Assembly: GCA_029948255.1 (NCBI GenBank)
Contig: JALIZF010001939.1
Location: 3,001,501 to 3,065,500, forward strand
Direction of reading: 5' to 3'
DNA: 64,000 bases
Source: Telmatactis stephensoni
Taxonomy: Eukaryota > Cnidaria > Anthozoa > Actiniaria > Isophelliidae
Under the pieces are notes generated by a model. That model was given only the letters and a program-made list of their open reading frames with translations. It did not search any database and was not told the DNA's origin. Both the position numbers and the translations under genes were made by a program. Of the stretch, positions 49,803-62,845 are shown one piece after another; the stretch's first letter is position 1; every line of letters begins with the position of its first letter.

Positions 49803-52489
49803 TTTCTCCAAAAAGAACTTGGTCTCTTAAATAAAAGCAAGTCCTTCATTTTCTTTTGGTTGGGAAAAAGCATTGCAAAGTCAGAGAAAAATCACATTTA
49901 GGGTATCCTGAAATTGTGAGAATCCTTGGAGAACTGAAACCCAGCATCGATGACGTATTCTAAGGAATCAAGATAACTTTCAGTACTACAAGCTCTTGTT
50001 ATCCTTGTATATTGTTTTTGCTATTAATACAATCTATCAAACTTAATCTGCTAAAGTGTCAACTACTTTGATATAGCTATTTTGTTCTTTTTCTTTGAGT
50101 CTGAATGCTGCCTGACTAGACATCTCTTATCTATTATCAACAGAATGAGTTTATTATCAATCAAATTTGTTTCAGCTTTCCAAAATGGGCACATTTTAGT
50201 CTGGAGTGACAGCTTTGAATGGACACTGGAAAAAATTCACATCCTTCTTTGATTTTGCATGAATTATATTTTCCCAAAGTACTCAACTTTTAAAAAATGT
50301 GCGTTTTCACTAGGGGTTATAGGCACTTTAACCACAGAACAGATAAGAAAAACAAATTATGATTTAGCCACAAATAAATTTGTTTCCAAAACTGAGATCT
50401 TACAAGGAAGAATCTAAAGAATGGCTAACGGTAAATATCCCTGGCTTGCAACTATACTTTTGAAACACCATTGAAAGGGGTTCCAATATGTTGCATGTTT
50501 TTATACTTTATATTATGTAGTAGCAGAACTCAGTTTCCAATAACATCAAAATCATCTTGAAATCTTTTTGGATCTCAACTTGATTTCAAAGTTTCTCCAT
50601 TTAAAAACATATTTTTGAGCCAAACCTAGTTCCTAAATGATGAAAAGAGTGTCTTGATATATTTTTCAATTGAAATTTACAGTTACATGTATTCAACACC
50701 CTGGGGTGGGGTGGGGTACTCCCATATAATTTTTATTTGCTATACACTGTATACAGGTATGTGCTGCCAAATAGGATATGGTTCTGGGGCTTGTTGTCTT
50801 AGACAGGGTATATTGGTACATTTCAGCTTAAGTTGTCTTAAATACGGATAGCAATTTCTCAAAAATGACATTAGGTGTCTTACATAGGGTATAGAATTTC
50901 CCCTTCAGTCTTGACTTGGGTGCCCTTTTTTACCATTTCTCTTTTAAATAGGGTATGGATTTTCAATTTTTTGTTGTCTTAGATAGGGTCAGGGTTTAGA
51001 GGTTCTGGAATTTTAAGAGCAAAATAATGTGAGAAATATATGTTTTGTAATTCAAAATCTTTGCTTTTCAAATGTATTTCCAAGAGGAAATAGTGATTTT
51101 ACTTAACATGTGAAAGAGACAACCACAGGAAAAAAAAAAAAGAAAAGAAAAGAAGTCACCCCATCTCCCTAAATCAATCAGCACTGTCAAAAGACTACCT
51201 CAATATTAGTAAAAGGGCAAAGACTTTCAGCTCATAAGATGTAAAACAGGAGAAATGACAGTAAATTTAACATTATTTGGATATTTTTTATGATAATTTC
51301 TTGGTCTGATTATTCTCAAATATTTAGGATTTAGAGTTTGATGCTTGTAGACTGGGTTCTGCTACAATATATAATTAAACTTCAGAAAGTGCATTCACAC
51401 TTGATAGATCATCAATAATCATAATTAAAAATGGTTTTGATACTGGCAACTGTGGAAGTCTCTACCCCTGAAGTTTATCAAATCCAAAATTTCTATAAAA
51501 TTGTGCCTTTCTGGGCAGGTACAACTTTTTCTGCACAAAGATTTGCTGTCTGTAGATAACAGCTGTAATAGAGCAGATATCTGTACAAGTGGGAAGTTGT
51601 TACCATAACAAAATATTCCTGAATGGCTGAACTTTTAGTATCATTAGTAGTTGGAAGTCCTGACATTTGTCTTGACTAAATTATAATTTGCTTAAGAATT
51701 AAGACAGTCTCCAAGTGTGAATGCACTTTACGGCGAAAACTGTTGCATTGCGACTCGCGATTTCAAAATTTGACTCAGTACTTTGCACTTCTGTTCCATC
51801 AATCAAACATGCAAGTGTTCCATCACGCAACGTGGACAACACAACTATTTACCATCCAGAACAAATGTTTGACAATTTATTCTTCAGTTTTATTTTGTCA
51901 GTTCTGTAATGTAGTATAAAACAGTCAATAGACCCATTTGGGGATTTATAAACAAATACTTGGCATTTTTGACAAGCGAACCTCTTCAAAACATTGACAG
52001 AGTCCCAGCCAAAGTCCATCATTTACGATACGTTATCACTACAAATAAGTAATAGAGCCAATTTTGTATGACTGGGAAAACGGCACGGTCACTGCATGGT
52101 ACGGTTACGGCAGGAATTTCGAATGTTTTTAAAGAAACTACGGTACTGATACAGTCACGGCACATCACGGTAAGTTTCCCACTCAATTGCACTCCCTTTG
52201 CATCAGTTCAAGGGAAGACATTTTGAATCAGAATATGGGTGGTTACATATCCTGGTTTGATTTATGGTACAGAAGTGCAAAGTACCGAGTCAAATTTTGA
52301 AACCGCGAGTCGCAATACCAACAGTTTTCGCTGTAAGCCCATAGACCATTTACTGTCAGTAAGAAAGTATCAATCTAAAATTACATGCATTGGATTATTG
52401 GGAGAAAATAGTACAGTTACCATGGCTATCACTCAATCAACTAGTTGCCATGGTTGCCATGCAATAATTTGGTTCCTTTAGTTATAAGA
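49803..52489. other. AT-rich stretch without a supported gene
   Basis: No exon with both good splice sites and family similarity. It contains a low-copy block with recurrent TAGGGTAT phrases (50690-51000: GGGTGGGGTACTCCC, TTAGACAGGGTATAT, TTACATAGGGTATAG, TTAGATAGGGTCAGG), an A-rich run (51128-51150), and an inverted pair at 51715-51810 versus 52235-52345. Confidence 0.5.
51715..52345. mobile_element. Foldback element with ~90-bp arms
   Basis: GGCGAAAACTGTTG, CGACTCGCG and CAAAATTTGACTCAGTACTT near 51730-51785 pair with AAGTACCGAGTCAAATTTTG, CGCGAGTCGC and CAACAGTTTTCGC near 52277-52335. The interior includes ACTGGGAAAACGGCACGGTC, a sequence also seen near 34348 and 35474. Confidence 0.65.
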
Positions 52490-53200
52490 TATTAGTGAAC
52501 TTCAGATATGACTATGAGTATGAGATTGAGTATGAGTACCAGTTTTACAATTGGCCTTGCGTGAGTTGTTGATACTGAACTGTAGTCCTGTACATAGATT
52601 GAAACATTAATTGCTGCCAAACGAGTGCGCCTCAGCAAGTCACCCTGTGGATTCAACCACCTACCAAACCGGTTAAAACCAGTTTTACCAAACCGGTTAA
52701 AACCAGTTTTATATTCGATAGCAGTTAGCCAATAAAAACAGAAAAAAGTACTGGGAAAGTTAAACAAACCTGTTTGCAAACTGGTTCTAGGTACTCGCAT
52801 GTGCTATTTTACTCACCTCTTACTTGATTTCAATATCCACTTGTAAGAATTGAACTTAATCATTTTCTAATCCTGAGATTCCTCTCCTTTCAAAACTGCC
52901 ACCATTCTGAAAACATGACAAAAGACTGGAGCTTGTGTTCATATCAAAACAGCCCTGAAAGCAAACCAGTTTTAGGACTTTTAGAAAAGAGAAATTTGAT
53001 TTTTTTTTAAAGAAAAACTTGTGGTCAATTTTAAGCATCCCACACTATAGAGCGCTTTGCCTCCCTTTAAAATTCTTTTGGCAGCACTCACATAAGCATT
53101 GCTTGAAGCCAGTTGTTAGAAATCATTGGAAAATTGACTATGATTCGTACTCGTACTCAATCTCGTACTCATTGTCAAATCTGAAGTTCACTATTTAAAG
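52490..53200. mobile_element. Non-autonomous TIR element, ~710 bp
   Basis: TTAGTGAACTTCAGATATGA and GAGTATGAGATTGAGTATGA at the left pair with TCATACTC-type complements (GTACTCAATCTCGTACTCAT, AAATCTGAAGTTCACTA) at the right. The interior has a direct duplication of AAACCGGTTAAAACCAGTTT. No transposase. Confidence 0.72.
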
Positions 53201-53336
53201 GAATACTTCTCCCAGTATTATTTGCAATCACAGATTGATACATTTCTCACATGACATAAGAGCTTCTAAGGAGGACTCCATTGTAAGAGGATTGGGTCTG
53301 CTCGTCATGTCAATTTGGTATCTTTTAGGGTGTTAG

Positions 53337-53597
53337 AATTGCCCTATTGCATAATGACCTCACACCAAAACATTCTATTGTTTTGACGCTAAGGATTATG
53401 GTCGCCAGAGGGGATCAGAGTGATTGCATATCAAATAAAATGCAGATGAGCAATCACTGATACATGATATATATCAAAACTCGATACATTGAAGTTCTAC
53501 TTCGAAAAGGAATATTAATAGGTCCCAATTTCCACTGTTTCTGAGCATCTATCCCCAATGTAAACAAACTGTGACGTCATTATGCGATAGGGCAATT
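53337..53597. mobile_element. MITE, TIR AATTGCCCTATYGCATAATG
   Basis: AATTGCCCTATTGCATAATG at the left and CATTATGCGATAGGGCAATT at the right are inverted, 261 bp in total. The flanks carry repeated TATCTTTTAGGG phrases (53320, 53630, 53755, 53807). Confidence 0.8.
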
Positions 53598-54240
53598 GAA
53601 CGTTTAGAGAGTTTTAGCCTTTCCAGATATCTTTTAGGGTATCAAAAGAGCCCATCGCTTTTCATATTTTATAATTGTGAGAATTAAGGAGCTTTAAAAA
53701 GATACTCTGAATAATACTCAAAGAAACATTTAGACAATCTATTTTTTGTGGTATCTCTTAGGGGTTAAAAATCATTCAGCCACACCTTTCTAAAAGACTT
53801 CCGATATCTTTTAGGGGTATTTTTGAACATTTTTGACGAGCATACCTAATCTTTTTACAATTGAGTCCCCCCCCTGGGACCTTGTCATAGTGTTTAAACA
53901 TTGTCTTGGTAGACAATTATATCAATTAGTGTTTCTTTCTACATTTAACTTCAATATTATAATAATTATAATTAATTAATTATGATAATTATTATTAATT
54001 AATTAATTATAATTGTTATGTTATGTAGACTTAGTTTATTGTAAATTGTTGTTATTGACACAATAAAGAGTTCTTTATTATGAAAATGCAGTTTAATGAT
54101 ATGCCAATTACCTTACCATTTGAGGCTTTCCTCTTTTAACTTCCTAGACTAGCCATTTCTAATAGAAAGTGAAGTGCTGCGAGTATGCAAGGTATACAGC
54201 AACAATTGAGTGGGTAATTTAACCCGTGAAACCCTAAGTA

Positions 54241-54815
54241 AACGTACAAGTAGTTGTGGCGTTGGTAAGTGAATTGTAATGGATTTCTTTTGTATCTTTG
54301 ACTGGTAAATAATTAGCGATATTGTTAATACAAATTTTGCTTATTGTTCTTTTAATTTTAGTCAGTCTTTGAATCAGTTTTGAGAGAATTATCAAGCTGC
54401 GTGATCGTGTTAGATCGGTAAGCTGAAACCCAAGCTTTTGTGCTATCTACAAATATTCATAAAGGTCAAAGGCTGTTTCTTTAGTAGTGACGTTTTACAG
54501 GCAGCAACAAAAGTGCGGACAAACTCATAAAAGATCATTGTCTTTCTCTAAAACCATCACTAAACTGGCCTGTAAAACGTCACTAGCCTGTGACCTTTAT
54601 AAATATTTGCACTGACGAATGAGGATTGAATTCGACATGATATCGACCATGATAGCACATAAACTTAAGTTTCAACTTACCTCAAAATTGATTCAAAGAC
54701 TGACTAAAATTAAAAGAACAATAAGCAAAATTTCCCTAATTATTTACCAGTCAAAGATACAAAAGATATCCATTACAACATACTTACCAACACTCTTTTA
54801 TAACCACAACTTGTA
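54241..54815. mobile_element. ~575-bp palindrome containing splice-like sites
   Basis: Left-arm words GTTGGTAAGTGAATTGTAAT, TATCTTTGACTGGTAAATAA, TTTTAGTCAGTCTTTGAATC and GTGACGTTTTACAGGC all return inverted in the right arm, up to GTTGTAATGGATAT and AGTGTTGGTAAGTATG read on the minus strand. The loop is ~60 nt. No ORF of note. Confidence 0.8.
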
Positions 54816-54845
54816 TATCCAGTGACCACTGACCATGCATTAACG

Positions 54846-55678
54846 TTAACTGATTATGATGACGTTTTTTGACGTCACGAGAAAATCGCTGAAAAGCTCG
54901 AGCTTTGCACGAATAGTAAGCTGCTCGCTTCGCTCGCAGCAAAAAAGCGAAATTTGAGAAAAATATTTAGTTTGATGAAAATTTTGACTCCCAAAAATTG
55001 AAGAAAACCTCACCTCAAATCTTCCTTTTCCCTTGACTTGGCCCCAATGACTAAAGGCGCCAAGAAGTATACCATTCGAGTGCAAATGTTTGGTTTTAAC
55101 CAATCACAAGGCAGAAAAAAATGGACGTTTCACAAGGAACCAATCAGAATTCAAGGAAATGTATGTGATTGACGTAGTAAGTAAATGAAGGGGCGGACGA
55201 AGATTTCTTTAAGGGACAAATACTACCACAGGATGCCCAAGATAGGTGATGTTTTACACTTATCTGTTGCCGTTTTTATAAATAAAAGTAAAGAAAAAGA
55301 AAAATATTTTGAAAGAAATTACATGCAGGTTCAAGCTCACCATACGAAGGCCTTTGCGAGTAGTTCCCGCATGCAGCACGTGACAAGTTTATGACCGCCA
55401 TTTATCATCCATCCAAATATTATTCAATATTCAATATTATTATTATATTCATTATTCAAATTGGTCATTCATCAGCTAAAAATTTGAACGTGAAAGCTGA
55501 AAATAGAAACAGGGCCCATACACAGTTTGAGGCGGTATTCCTGTGCTATTCCTGTGCAAAGGATGCTGGTAGTTGTTTTGGAAAAAATGGCGGACAAGAA
55601 AGAAGTTAATCGCCATTACAAAATACAAAGCATTTGAAATGATTTGATAAGGTTAGAAGATCGCCACATGGCATAAAA
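54846..55678. other. Region upstream of the 55679 gene
   Basis: Contains a short CG-containing block (GAAAAGCTCGAGC, CTGCTCGCTTCGCTCGCAGC), a TATTATTCAATATTCAATAT stretch, and at 55589 a 16-codon frame ATGGCGGACAAG... in good context that stops before the next gene start. It may be a uORF or leader of the following gene. Confidence 0.4.
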
Positions 55679-58600
55679 ATGCCTAAGACTCCAAAAGGAA
55701 AAAAAGGAAAAAGTACATGTAGCTTGAAATTAAGGTAATGAGGGCCAAGATATGTTTAAGCTTACAATGATTTTTTATGATGATTTAACAGACAAACATG
55801 ACAAACATGTTTATACAGTAGTGTTACACAATGTTTTGGAAATTTGGCTCCTTGCCTCACTTTCATATTACCCCACTCAAATTGTCATAGGTGGCAAGCT
55901 GGCATTTCACACAAGGCTTGTGCCTTTCTGTCTTTGTTTATATATCTTCTGTTTATAGCTATATTCAATGTTTGTTATTGTTTTTAGTGACCTTGTCTCA
56001 CCATTCAAACCAACCACTCCAGATACTGGTCTAACAGACACACTTCAAGATACAAATTTTGAAGATACATCTTCCCCATCAGGTATGACAAGCAAATCAT
56101 TTGAATGTTTCCTTAAGGTAACAGTAAGGTAAATGGCAATGTAACGCTAAGGTAACAGTAAGTGGTCAATGAACCGAGTTACCGACCACTTACCATACGG
56201 TGCAGGGGCCCATTTCTCAAAAGACCCAATAACTTTACAGACCCATTAACTTATTCGGTTTATTTAGGTTAACAGGTCCGTAAAGTAATCAGGTCTTTTG
56301 GGAAATGGGCCCCAGATTGTTCACTATTACCAAGCTTAGCTATCACACTTAAGCACTCAAGAACCCAGCTTTGATGGTGTTATTCCTGAACGGAGGAAAT
56401 TCCCCCAACAGTCAGTTTACCTGAAGGAGAGATGGGCTATTCCACATGAGAGTTGAAAAAAGCAAAAACAATTAAATGCTTAGTTTGCATCAAAAATGCA
56501 TTTTAATATAGAAAAAAATTGTTAGGCATTTAAGAAAGATTAAGTCGGTGATGATAAGACTGATTCCTATATCAGGGGGAGTCCTCAATGTTGGCAATTG
56601 ATGAAATTGACAAATTTGCTTTAAAAAATGTCCTTTTCTGTGAAGGAATTGTGAAATCCTTGAATTTTTTTTTTGCTGCAAAATCTTCTTTGTTTGTGAA
56701 TGAAATTAGACTAATTGTGTATCTTAAGAATGAAACTATGCATAAGACAACTTAGTTTACTCAAAAGACCTAGTAAATACATTGTAGAGAGGGTTTTTGA
56801 TGGTATAGAAATACCATTCCCAAAAATGTCATGTTCGCAACAGTTTATTGTCACGTCCAAAATAAATCCATAGAAACAAGCAATATCAATTCTTTCATTT
56901 TGGATTTATATAGTGCAGTTAGTATAGAGTTTAGACAGTATATACACTTTTTTTGAAAAGTTTCAAGTTCACAGGATTTTAGCTTTGTTCAAGAGTAACT
57001 TCAAACATGGTTGTTTTCCATGTCATGTCCGCAACACATCATTTACACATTTTTTCTCTTAATATTCAAAAGTCAGCCAAAATGTTTTTATGCTAAAATC
57101 AAAGGGACAACCAGGAGTATTGATTGGATGAATTTCATTTGATTTGAAAAACATTATCTGGGTTGAACAGCCATTTATTACACTTGGTATAACCTCTGAA
57201 AGTCACGTCCGCCATGTGGAATTGCCCAGATGTATTTCTTTGAACCCCTTTGTAGACTCATATGAACATACATGTGCAGATTGTGGCTTTTATGGTTTGG
57301 GTACCACATAAAAAATTGCAGGCAATATTCCAAATAGAGAGTAGTTTTGCTGGGTGAAAATTTTTTACAGTCATGTTAGTATTACAGCACAAAGCTCAAA
57401 ACTGTGACCAGTGTTAATGTATTCAAATACTGTTGTCTTGCCATCCTCCAATTAACAGTTACAGTTATAGTTATAGTGAGGGGTCGAAATATGCAAATGT
57501 GTCACTTGAACATTGTAAAACTATGTTACTGCGCATGCTTGACGTGAATAAAGGCAAGCCAAGGGATCTGGGTACGCAGCAACTATCGTGCTCCAGCTCT
57601 TTTTTTTACGGGACTCCTGTGTTATTCAAATCACGATGCATCAGGATTGTATGCGAAACTTGCTTTGGAATTGAACGAGGTGTCTTCTGTAAACAAGTTC
57701 TGTATTGAATTATTATCGTGGAGTGTTGAAATTCTACTCGTGACTCTTGCATGAGTTTAAATCGTGGAGCCTTCAAGATGGTCAGATGATGGACACGACA
57801 ACTTCTCTGTAATAGTAAGATTCCTTGACTTTATACCTCGTGCTCACACTTCGGTAAGATGTGTCGGATGTTAGGGGAAAATGCTGGCAGATAGTTAATT
57901 TCTTATTCCTTGCCACATTTTGTATTGTACTACTCTGCTTGGAAAAACTTTCCTCGCATCTTCATTGAGTTGTTCGATATTCGGATGTAAAAACCTTTCT
58001 GGGTGGACTTTGTACATCGCTGTCAAGCAACAAAAATCATCGCAAGTCCAAAATCAAAGTCATCCAAGCTTTTAGTGTTACACTTTATCAGCATGCGAGT
58101 AAATGTTAAAATAAAAAGTAAACAAAAACATTTTGAGTACAAACTGCCGCCTGAAACAGCCTGAAACTGGCCGTGAGTCGAGCCGCTAGTTTGTGTTTGT
58201 ACTCTATCAACCGGTCTATCAGCACAAGAGCCGAGAATGTTGAAATAAGCTAGCAGGAAACAAAAACGGCAATTTGACTCGACGTTTCTTTATATTATTA
58301 ATATTTTATCAAAATGCAAGCATGTTTCATTTTATTCACCGTGACCTTTGACAAGTCAGTTTATGAAAATTGTAGCTGTATGCAAAACTATTGTGTAACT
58401 TGGCCAAAATACATGTAACACAGTGGATCTAACTGACGTTTTGTAAATCTAGTGTAATTGATTGACTGTACACTTTGAGATGCATATTAATTGTAAAAAA
58501 TACCTCAGATACTGATAAAATGAGAGATTTATATACATTGTATATAGTACAATTGTATTTATCATTCGTTTGATCTAAAGCATCGAATACAGTAGACAAA

Positions 58601-59526
58601 GTGGCACCTTTCACCCTGATGCAACGTACAATGAGTCACGCAATACAAGAAACCAATTTCGCTCCAAAAAGCGTCTAGTTTTATCAGTTTTATAGTTTAT
58701 CATACGTCTTCAGAAATGAATGCAGACTTTTACCATCACGCTAGAATGAGTCTGATGCAACACAGGCAACCAGTTTAATATGCTCCATATAAAAGTATGC
58801 GTGTTATAAAATTACAAGTGGGTACACAAAGTTATTATTTGTAAGGACTAGCAATTCTAAACAAAAGTAAAATATCTAGACTATTTGATAAATTCTCTTA
58901 CAGCAGACTTTGAATTGCCTGACTTTACACCAGATCTGTATGACCAGATTCAAATAGATGAGCTTGATGAGGATCAGGTAGATTTCCAAAAATTTCTACA
59001 GTGCCTGGCTAATGGAGATGGTAAGGAAAAAAGTGGATTGAATGGGAAACTTAAATTGATTCATTAAATGTGATGGAATGGGAGAATTGAGTCACAACAT
59101 GGAATGAAATGAGAGATTAAAATGAGTCACCAAATGAAATGGAATGGGAGAATTTAGTCAACAAATGGAATGAAATGGGAGAATTGATTCATCACATTGA
59201 ATACAATGGGAAAATAATTCTAGTCACTAAATAAAGTGACCACTTAATAATGAAATTGCTGATCTTACCCCATTTAATGATTTGTTGTACAACAGAAAAG
59301 AAGACTTATGCCTAGAAACCTCAACCTTTTAGTCTTCAAAATGCCTTGAAGTTTCCAACAAAGACCTCTGGAAGCAAATTTAGCTCAATTATGCATCCTT
59401 TGGTTTTGTGACCCAGCTTGGCCCCCCAAAACGAATTTGCCTTGCTATAGCCCTGCCTAGTACCATTTGACACACCTAATTTCTTTTTTCATTTCCTTTC
59501 AGCAATGGCATTAGATATAAAACATG
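55679..59526 (+). CDS. Four-exon N-terminal fragment of an unrecognised acidic protein
   Basis: Exons 55679-55734, 55988-56082, 58904-59020 and 59503-59526 join in phases 2, 1 and 1 with consensus sites, giving 97 codons. It starts MPKTPKGKKGKS (basic, possibly a nuclear signal), then LSDLVSPFKPTTPDTGL, DTNFEDTSSPSADFELPDF, TPDLYDQIQIDELDEDQVDF and FLQCLANGDAMALDIKH. It is rich in Asp/Glu and Ser/Thr-Pro, with no domain I recognise. The 24-nt last exon ends in phase 1. The next acceptor, at 59707, is in phase 0 for the WDR48-like frame, and in phase with this frame would stop after 17 codons. So this is either a separate short protein, a gene continuing elsewhere, or a chimera with an indel. 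Confidence 0.5.
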
Positions 59527-59706
59527 GTAAGTCAACAGAATGTTTTTTAAAAAATAAATGATAGATAATATTGTTAGACGTAATATCAATTTAATCTAGC
59601 CAACAATTCCACAAAATATGAAACACTTTCAGTACATTTTTAGAAAAGAATAACCTTGATTTTATTCTGATCACATTTAGTAAACTATGGCGTTTTGCTG
59701 CTGTAG

Positions 59707-61145
59707 GCATTATTGGAACATTGGCCAGAATTTCATGTTGTTGCCACCGAAGAAAATGACCATGCATTTTCTAATAATACAGGTACACATATGCTGATAG
59801 AGGGGGGGAATTGGGATTTGGGCGGGGGTGTTCCACTGGGATCCTCAAATGGTTACCCTGTTTATGACAGAAAAACTCAAATTCCCATACCCTGTTTATG
59901 ACATACAACTGAAGGGTCCCCTGTGAAAATAGCCTAAGTGACTTTTTAATGAATTTTGATCAATGATATACTGTACAAGTTCTTTGGGTATTTCTTGGTA
60001 TAATTACAAGATGTATTGTTAAATCTGTGTTCAAGTTCTTTGTATTACAGTGTATTGTTTCATTCAAAGTTCTTTGTTCTCGGTTATTGTTTTATTGTCT
60101 TCATACCTCAGGTGTCTTGTAACACCAAGAAAGAGCGTTACTTTACTTTTAGCCCTTTTCAGCATTGCAATTGGTCCCCATTCTACTTTCCTCCCCACAA
60201 ACTTTTCAAACTTGTGATGGTATCAAAAACTACAACTACCAGTGAGAATGCTTCACCCACTTTCTTTTGAGAAATAGTTAGTGTCAATTATTGTTGTGCT
60301 ATTCTCATGAGGGAATAAAAGTCAGCTGAGAATAGAAAAGAATATTTGTGAAGCATTCTGGTAGTTGTAGTAAAATGATGCTATCATGCAAATGACCTAT
60401 TGCTAGGACTTCCTGTGCCTTGATAAATTCATAGGATAGTACAACTACTTCTTTATGGAATATTTCTCATTATGTCCATGGAATAGTTATCATTGCCATG
60501 CAAATGGAAAAATTGTGGGCACCTGGAAATATGTAGGAATGTGTCTGTTGTTTTTTGGCTAATCAGAAGTGGTTCTGTAACCACAAAGATAAACTGATCA
60601 AGTTTCTGATTGGTCGAAAGACATTCCCGAAATACTTCTAAGTGCCTGTGGCTTACACAATAATAACAACTTTGAAACATTGAGTTAAGGTGATGTTACA
60701 CAGGTCGATTTGCAACAACTATTTTCCATGCAACAAATGTTTTCTGTAATGTTTATGCTGTGAAAAATACATTTTTAGCAATATTTTTGCTTAGTCAGGA
60801 ACAAGTTCAATGCAAATGTCTGATATGAATTTTAAAAACGTTTAACGCAAAATTATCAAATTTGACCAAGTGTTGCATGGAAAAATCGTTGTTGCAAATC
60901 GACCCATATAACAGTTTCTAACACAGAAAGTGTGTGTTCATAAAAACTTTCACTTGTATTTACAGAAAGTTATAGTTGGTAATGGATTTTACAGCATTCC
61001 TGACCATACACCCCTGATATTCAGTGAAAGTAGTGGAACTGGAAGAACTTTGTTCAGACTTCTGGTTTCTGATACCTCAGGAGAGAATGAAGGATATCTT
61101 CTGTCAGAGACTGTTCCTCAGTGGGTGGTTGATGTGACAGTTAAG
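59707..61145 (+). CDS. WDR48: WDR48 (UAF1) C-terminal region, two exons (partial)
   Basis: WDR48/UAF1 is the WD40 cofactor that activates USP1, USP12 and USP46 deubiquitinases. Exon 59707-59782 encodes [18 protein letters not shown]. Exon 60976-61145 encodes [18 protein letters not shown], then [15 protein letters not shown], then [16 protein letters not shown]. This order and spacing matches the region after the beta-propeller of WDR48, recalled from the family. The exons join in phase 1 (acceptor TATAG|TT). The propeller exons are not visible upstream, and the remaining C-terminus must lie beyond 64000 or be absent. It may be a partial duplicate or part of a new fusion with the exons at 55679-59526. 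Confidence 0.7.
59790..59910. repeat. Short G-rich block with TACCCTGTTTATGACA duplication
   Basis: GAGGGGGGGAATTGGGATTT and GGGCGGGGGTG, then two copies of ACCCTGTTTATGACA ~46 bp apart, in the intron between the two WDR48-like exons. Confidence 0.5.
60688..60918. mobile_element. MITE with GGTGATGTTACAC end, copy 2
   Basis: GGTGATGTTACACA and GGTCGATTTGCAACAAC at the left, AATCGTTGTTGCAAATCGAC at the right. It is related to 31931-32166 and ends ~58 nt before the second WDR48-like exon, so it lies next to the acceptor. Confidence 0.7.
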
Positions 61146-61404
61146 GTAGGATTTATGATAATTTATATTATTACATGTACATTATGAATACCAGTATGTC
61201 TTATTATCACAAATATATTGAGGTATCAGTAGTGGCAGCATGTCACCACCGTCCACCATCAGATTGCCAAATCACGGTGGGCATAAATGACCTCAAAAAT
61301 GCGCAAGGAAAATGTGACACATTTTAGAGATTGTAAATCATTTCAAAAATCTTTGACATAATGAAATGAAATTTTCAGAGTGTTACCAGTAGATATGATA
61401 TTTA

Positions 61405-61810
61405 CCAATTAGACAACAGAAAGCCGTGCGCCCATGGCGTTATTGACGCACGAGAGAAAATATAAAGAACGATTAACAAACGTAAGAGTGGCACGAGGCG
61501 TAGCCGAGTGCGACTCTAGTTTGTTAAGAGTTCTTGATATTTTCTCAAGTGCGTCTATAACGCAATGGGCAAGCGGATTTCTGTTGTCTAATTGATTTAT
61601 AACAGAGCCTAGAACGTTAAAAACGGAGCCGTGCAGCCCATGAGGAAATAGTTCATAGATTTTTCAGCCAATCAGAGCGCGCGTTATATATGTCGCCATC
61701 TTAAAAACGAACAATTTGAAAAAGACGATGACGAAGATAGTGCGCGCAGTGCAGCCCATGGGCAAATAGTTCATAGCTTTCTGGCCAATCAGAGCGCGCG
61801 TAAGATTGTA
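61405..61810 (-). mobile_element. Family-2 palindromic MITE, copy 2 (reverse)
   Basis: The reverse complement of 8617-9005: hairpin around GAGGCGTAGCCGAGTGCG, then AGCCAATCAGAGCGCGCGTT near 61663 and GGCCAATCAGAGCGCGCGTA near 61779 with CCCATGGGCAAATAGTTCAT. Both copies carry two CCAAT modules. Confidence 0.8.
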
Positions 61811-62585
61811 GCTAATTAATGTTATAATTTATTTTGATGCAGTCGGAGTCGAGGTTGATGTCATAGTGACGTCATATTAAAATGTTACATTTCTAGCCAA
61901 ATTTTATTTTGTCATTCTCTCTAATTTGGCGCAATTTTTTTTCATCCTTATTCTGTGATTATTGGAACAATAGTTATAACGAAATTACTGTTTTGATGGC
62001 GTAATTTTTGATGACGTCATTGAGAAAGTAAAAAAAATATTCTAGTTGATAGATGGGGCCAAGTTAGCTCCAAAATCTTTAGTAATGTTTTATTAGTATA
62101 TCTACTGTTTAAGACGAAGAATTTTTCTCGATATTAATTTTATTAGAGATATTTTAAGATATCTGTGACGTCATTATGATGTTTACGGTTTTTACAATAA
62201 ATATTATCAACTATTTATCATTAAAAAATTAAAATTCTAAAAACATACGATTTTAGGCCACCTATAGTTCTTTCAATGTATGACAACGAAACATTTTAAA
62301 GCAAAAAAAGTAGTTTGAAAAAGTTTATTTTTTCGAATGATTTTGTATGAAATCTTTCCCGCCAATTTTTCGCAGGAAAAATATGAAACTAAAAAATTCA
62401 TAACTCCACTTCCACTCATCCAATTTGAAAACGGTTTTCAGTTTTGGGATCGTTACTTTAAGAGGAACAATATAATGTAGCTTTGGAAAAAATCTGAAAA
62501 TCTTGATTAAATTTATAGTTGCGCATTTTTGGGGTGATTTATACCCACCGTGAATTATGTCATCACTATTGTCATTAATTTTGTT
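61811..62585. other. AT-rich stretch without a supported gene
   Basis: I see no exon continuing the WDR48 frame and no strong repeat structure. Contains several GACGTCA words (61870, 62014, 62166). Confidence 0.5.
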
Positions 62586-62845
62586 CATTCACTTTTTCAT
62601 TCATTTGTCCATCCATTCATCCATCCATCCATCCATCCATTAATCAATCAGTCATTCAATTATTCAATCATTCATTCATTCCCTCCTTCATTTGTTTATT
62701 CATTTGTTCATTTGTTTTTTGTTGGATCGTTCATTTAATCTTTCATTCATTCATTCTTTCTTTCTTTCTTTCTTTCTTTCTTTCATACACTCACTCGCTC
62801 AGTCATCCATTCATTAATTCATTCATTAACATTTGCCCAGTGATC
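62585..62845. repeat. Degenerate (ATTC)n/(ATCC)n/(TTTC)n array
   Basis: Blocks of CATTCATCCATCC, CATTCATTC and a pure CTTT run (62757-62785). Related in composition to 21305-21545. Confidence 0.9.

Noticed and set aside
58885..59067. Stand-alone 60-residue protein at 58885
   Set aside because: The acceptor CTTACAG at 58903 and donor GTAAGG at 59021 make it an internal exon that joins 56082 upstream in phase.
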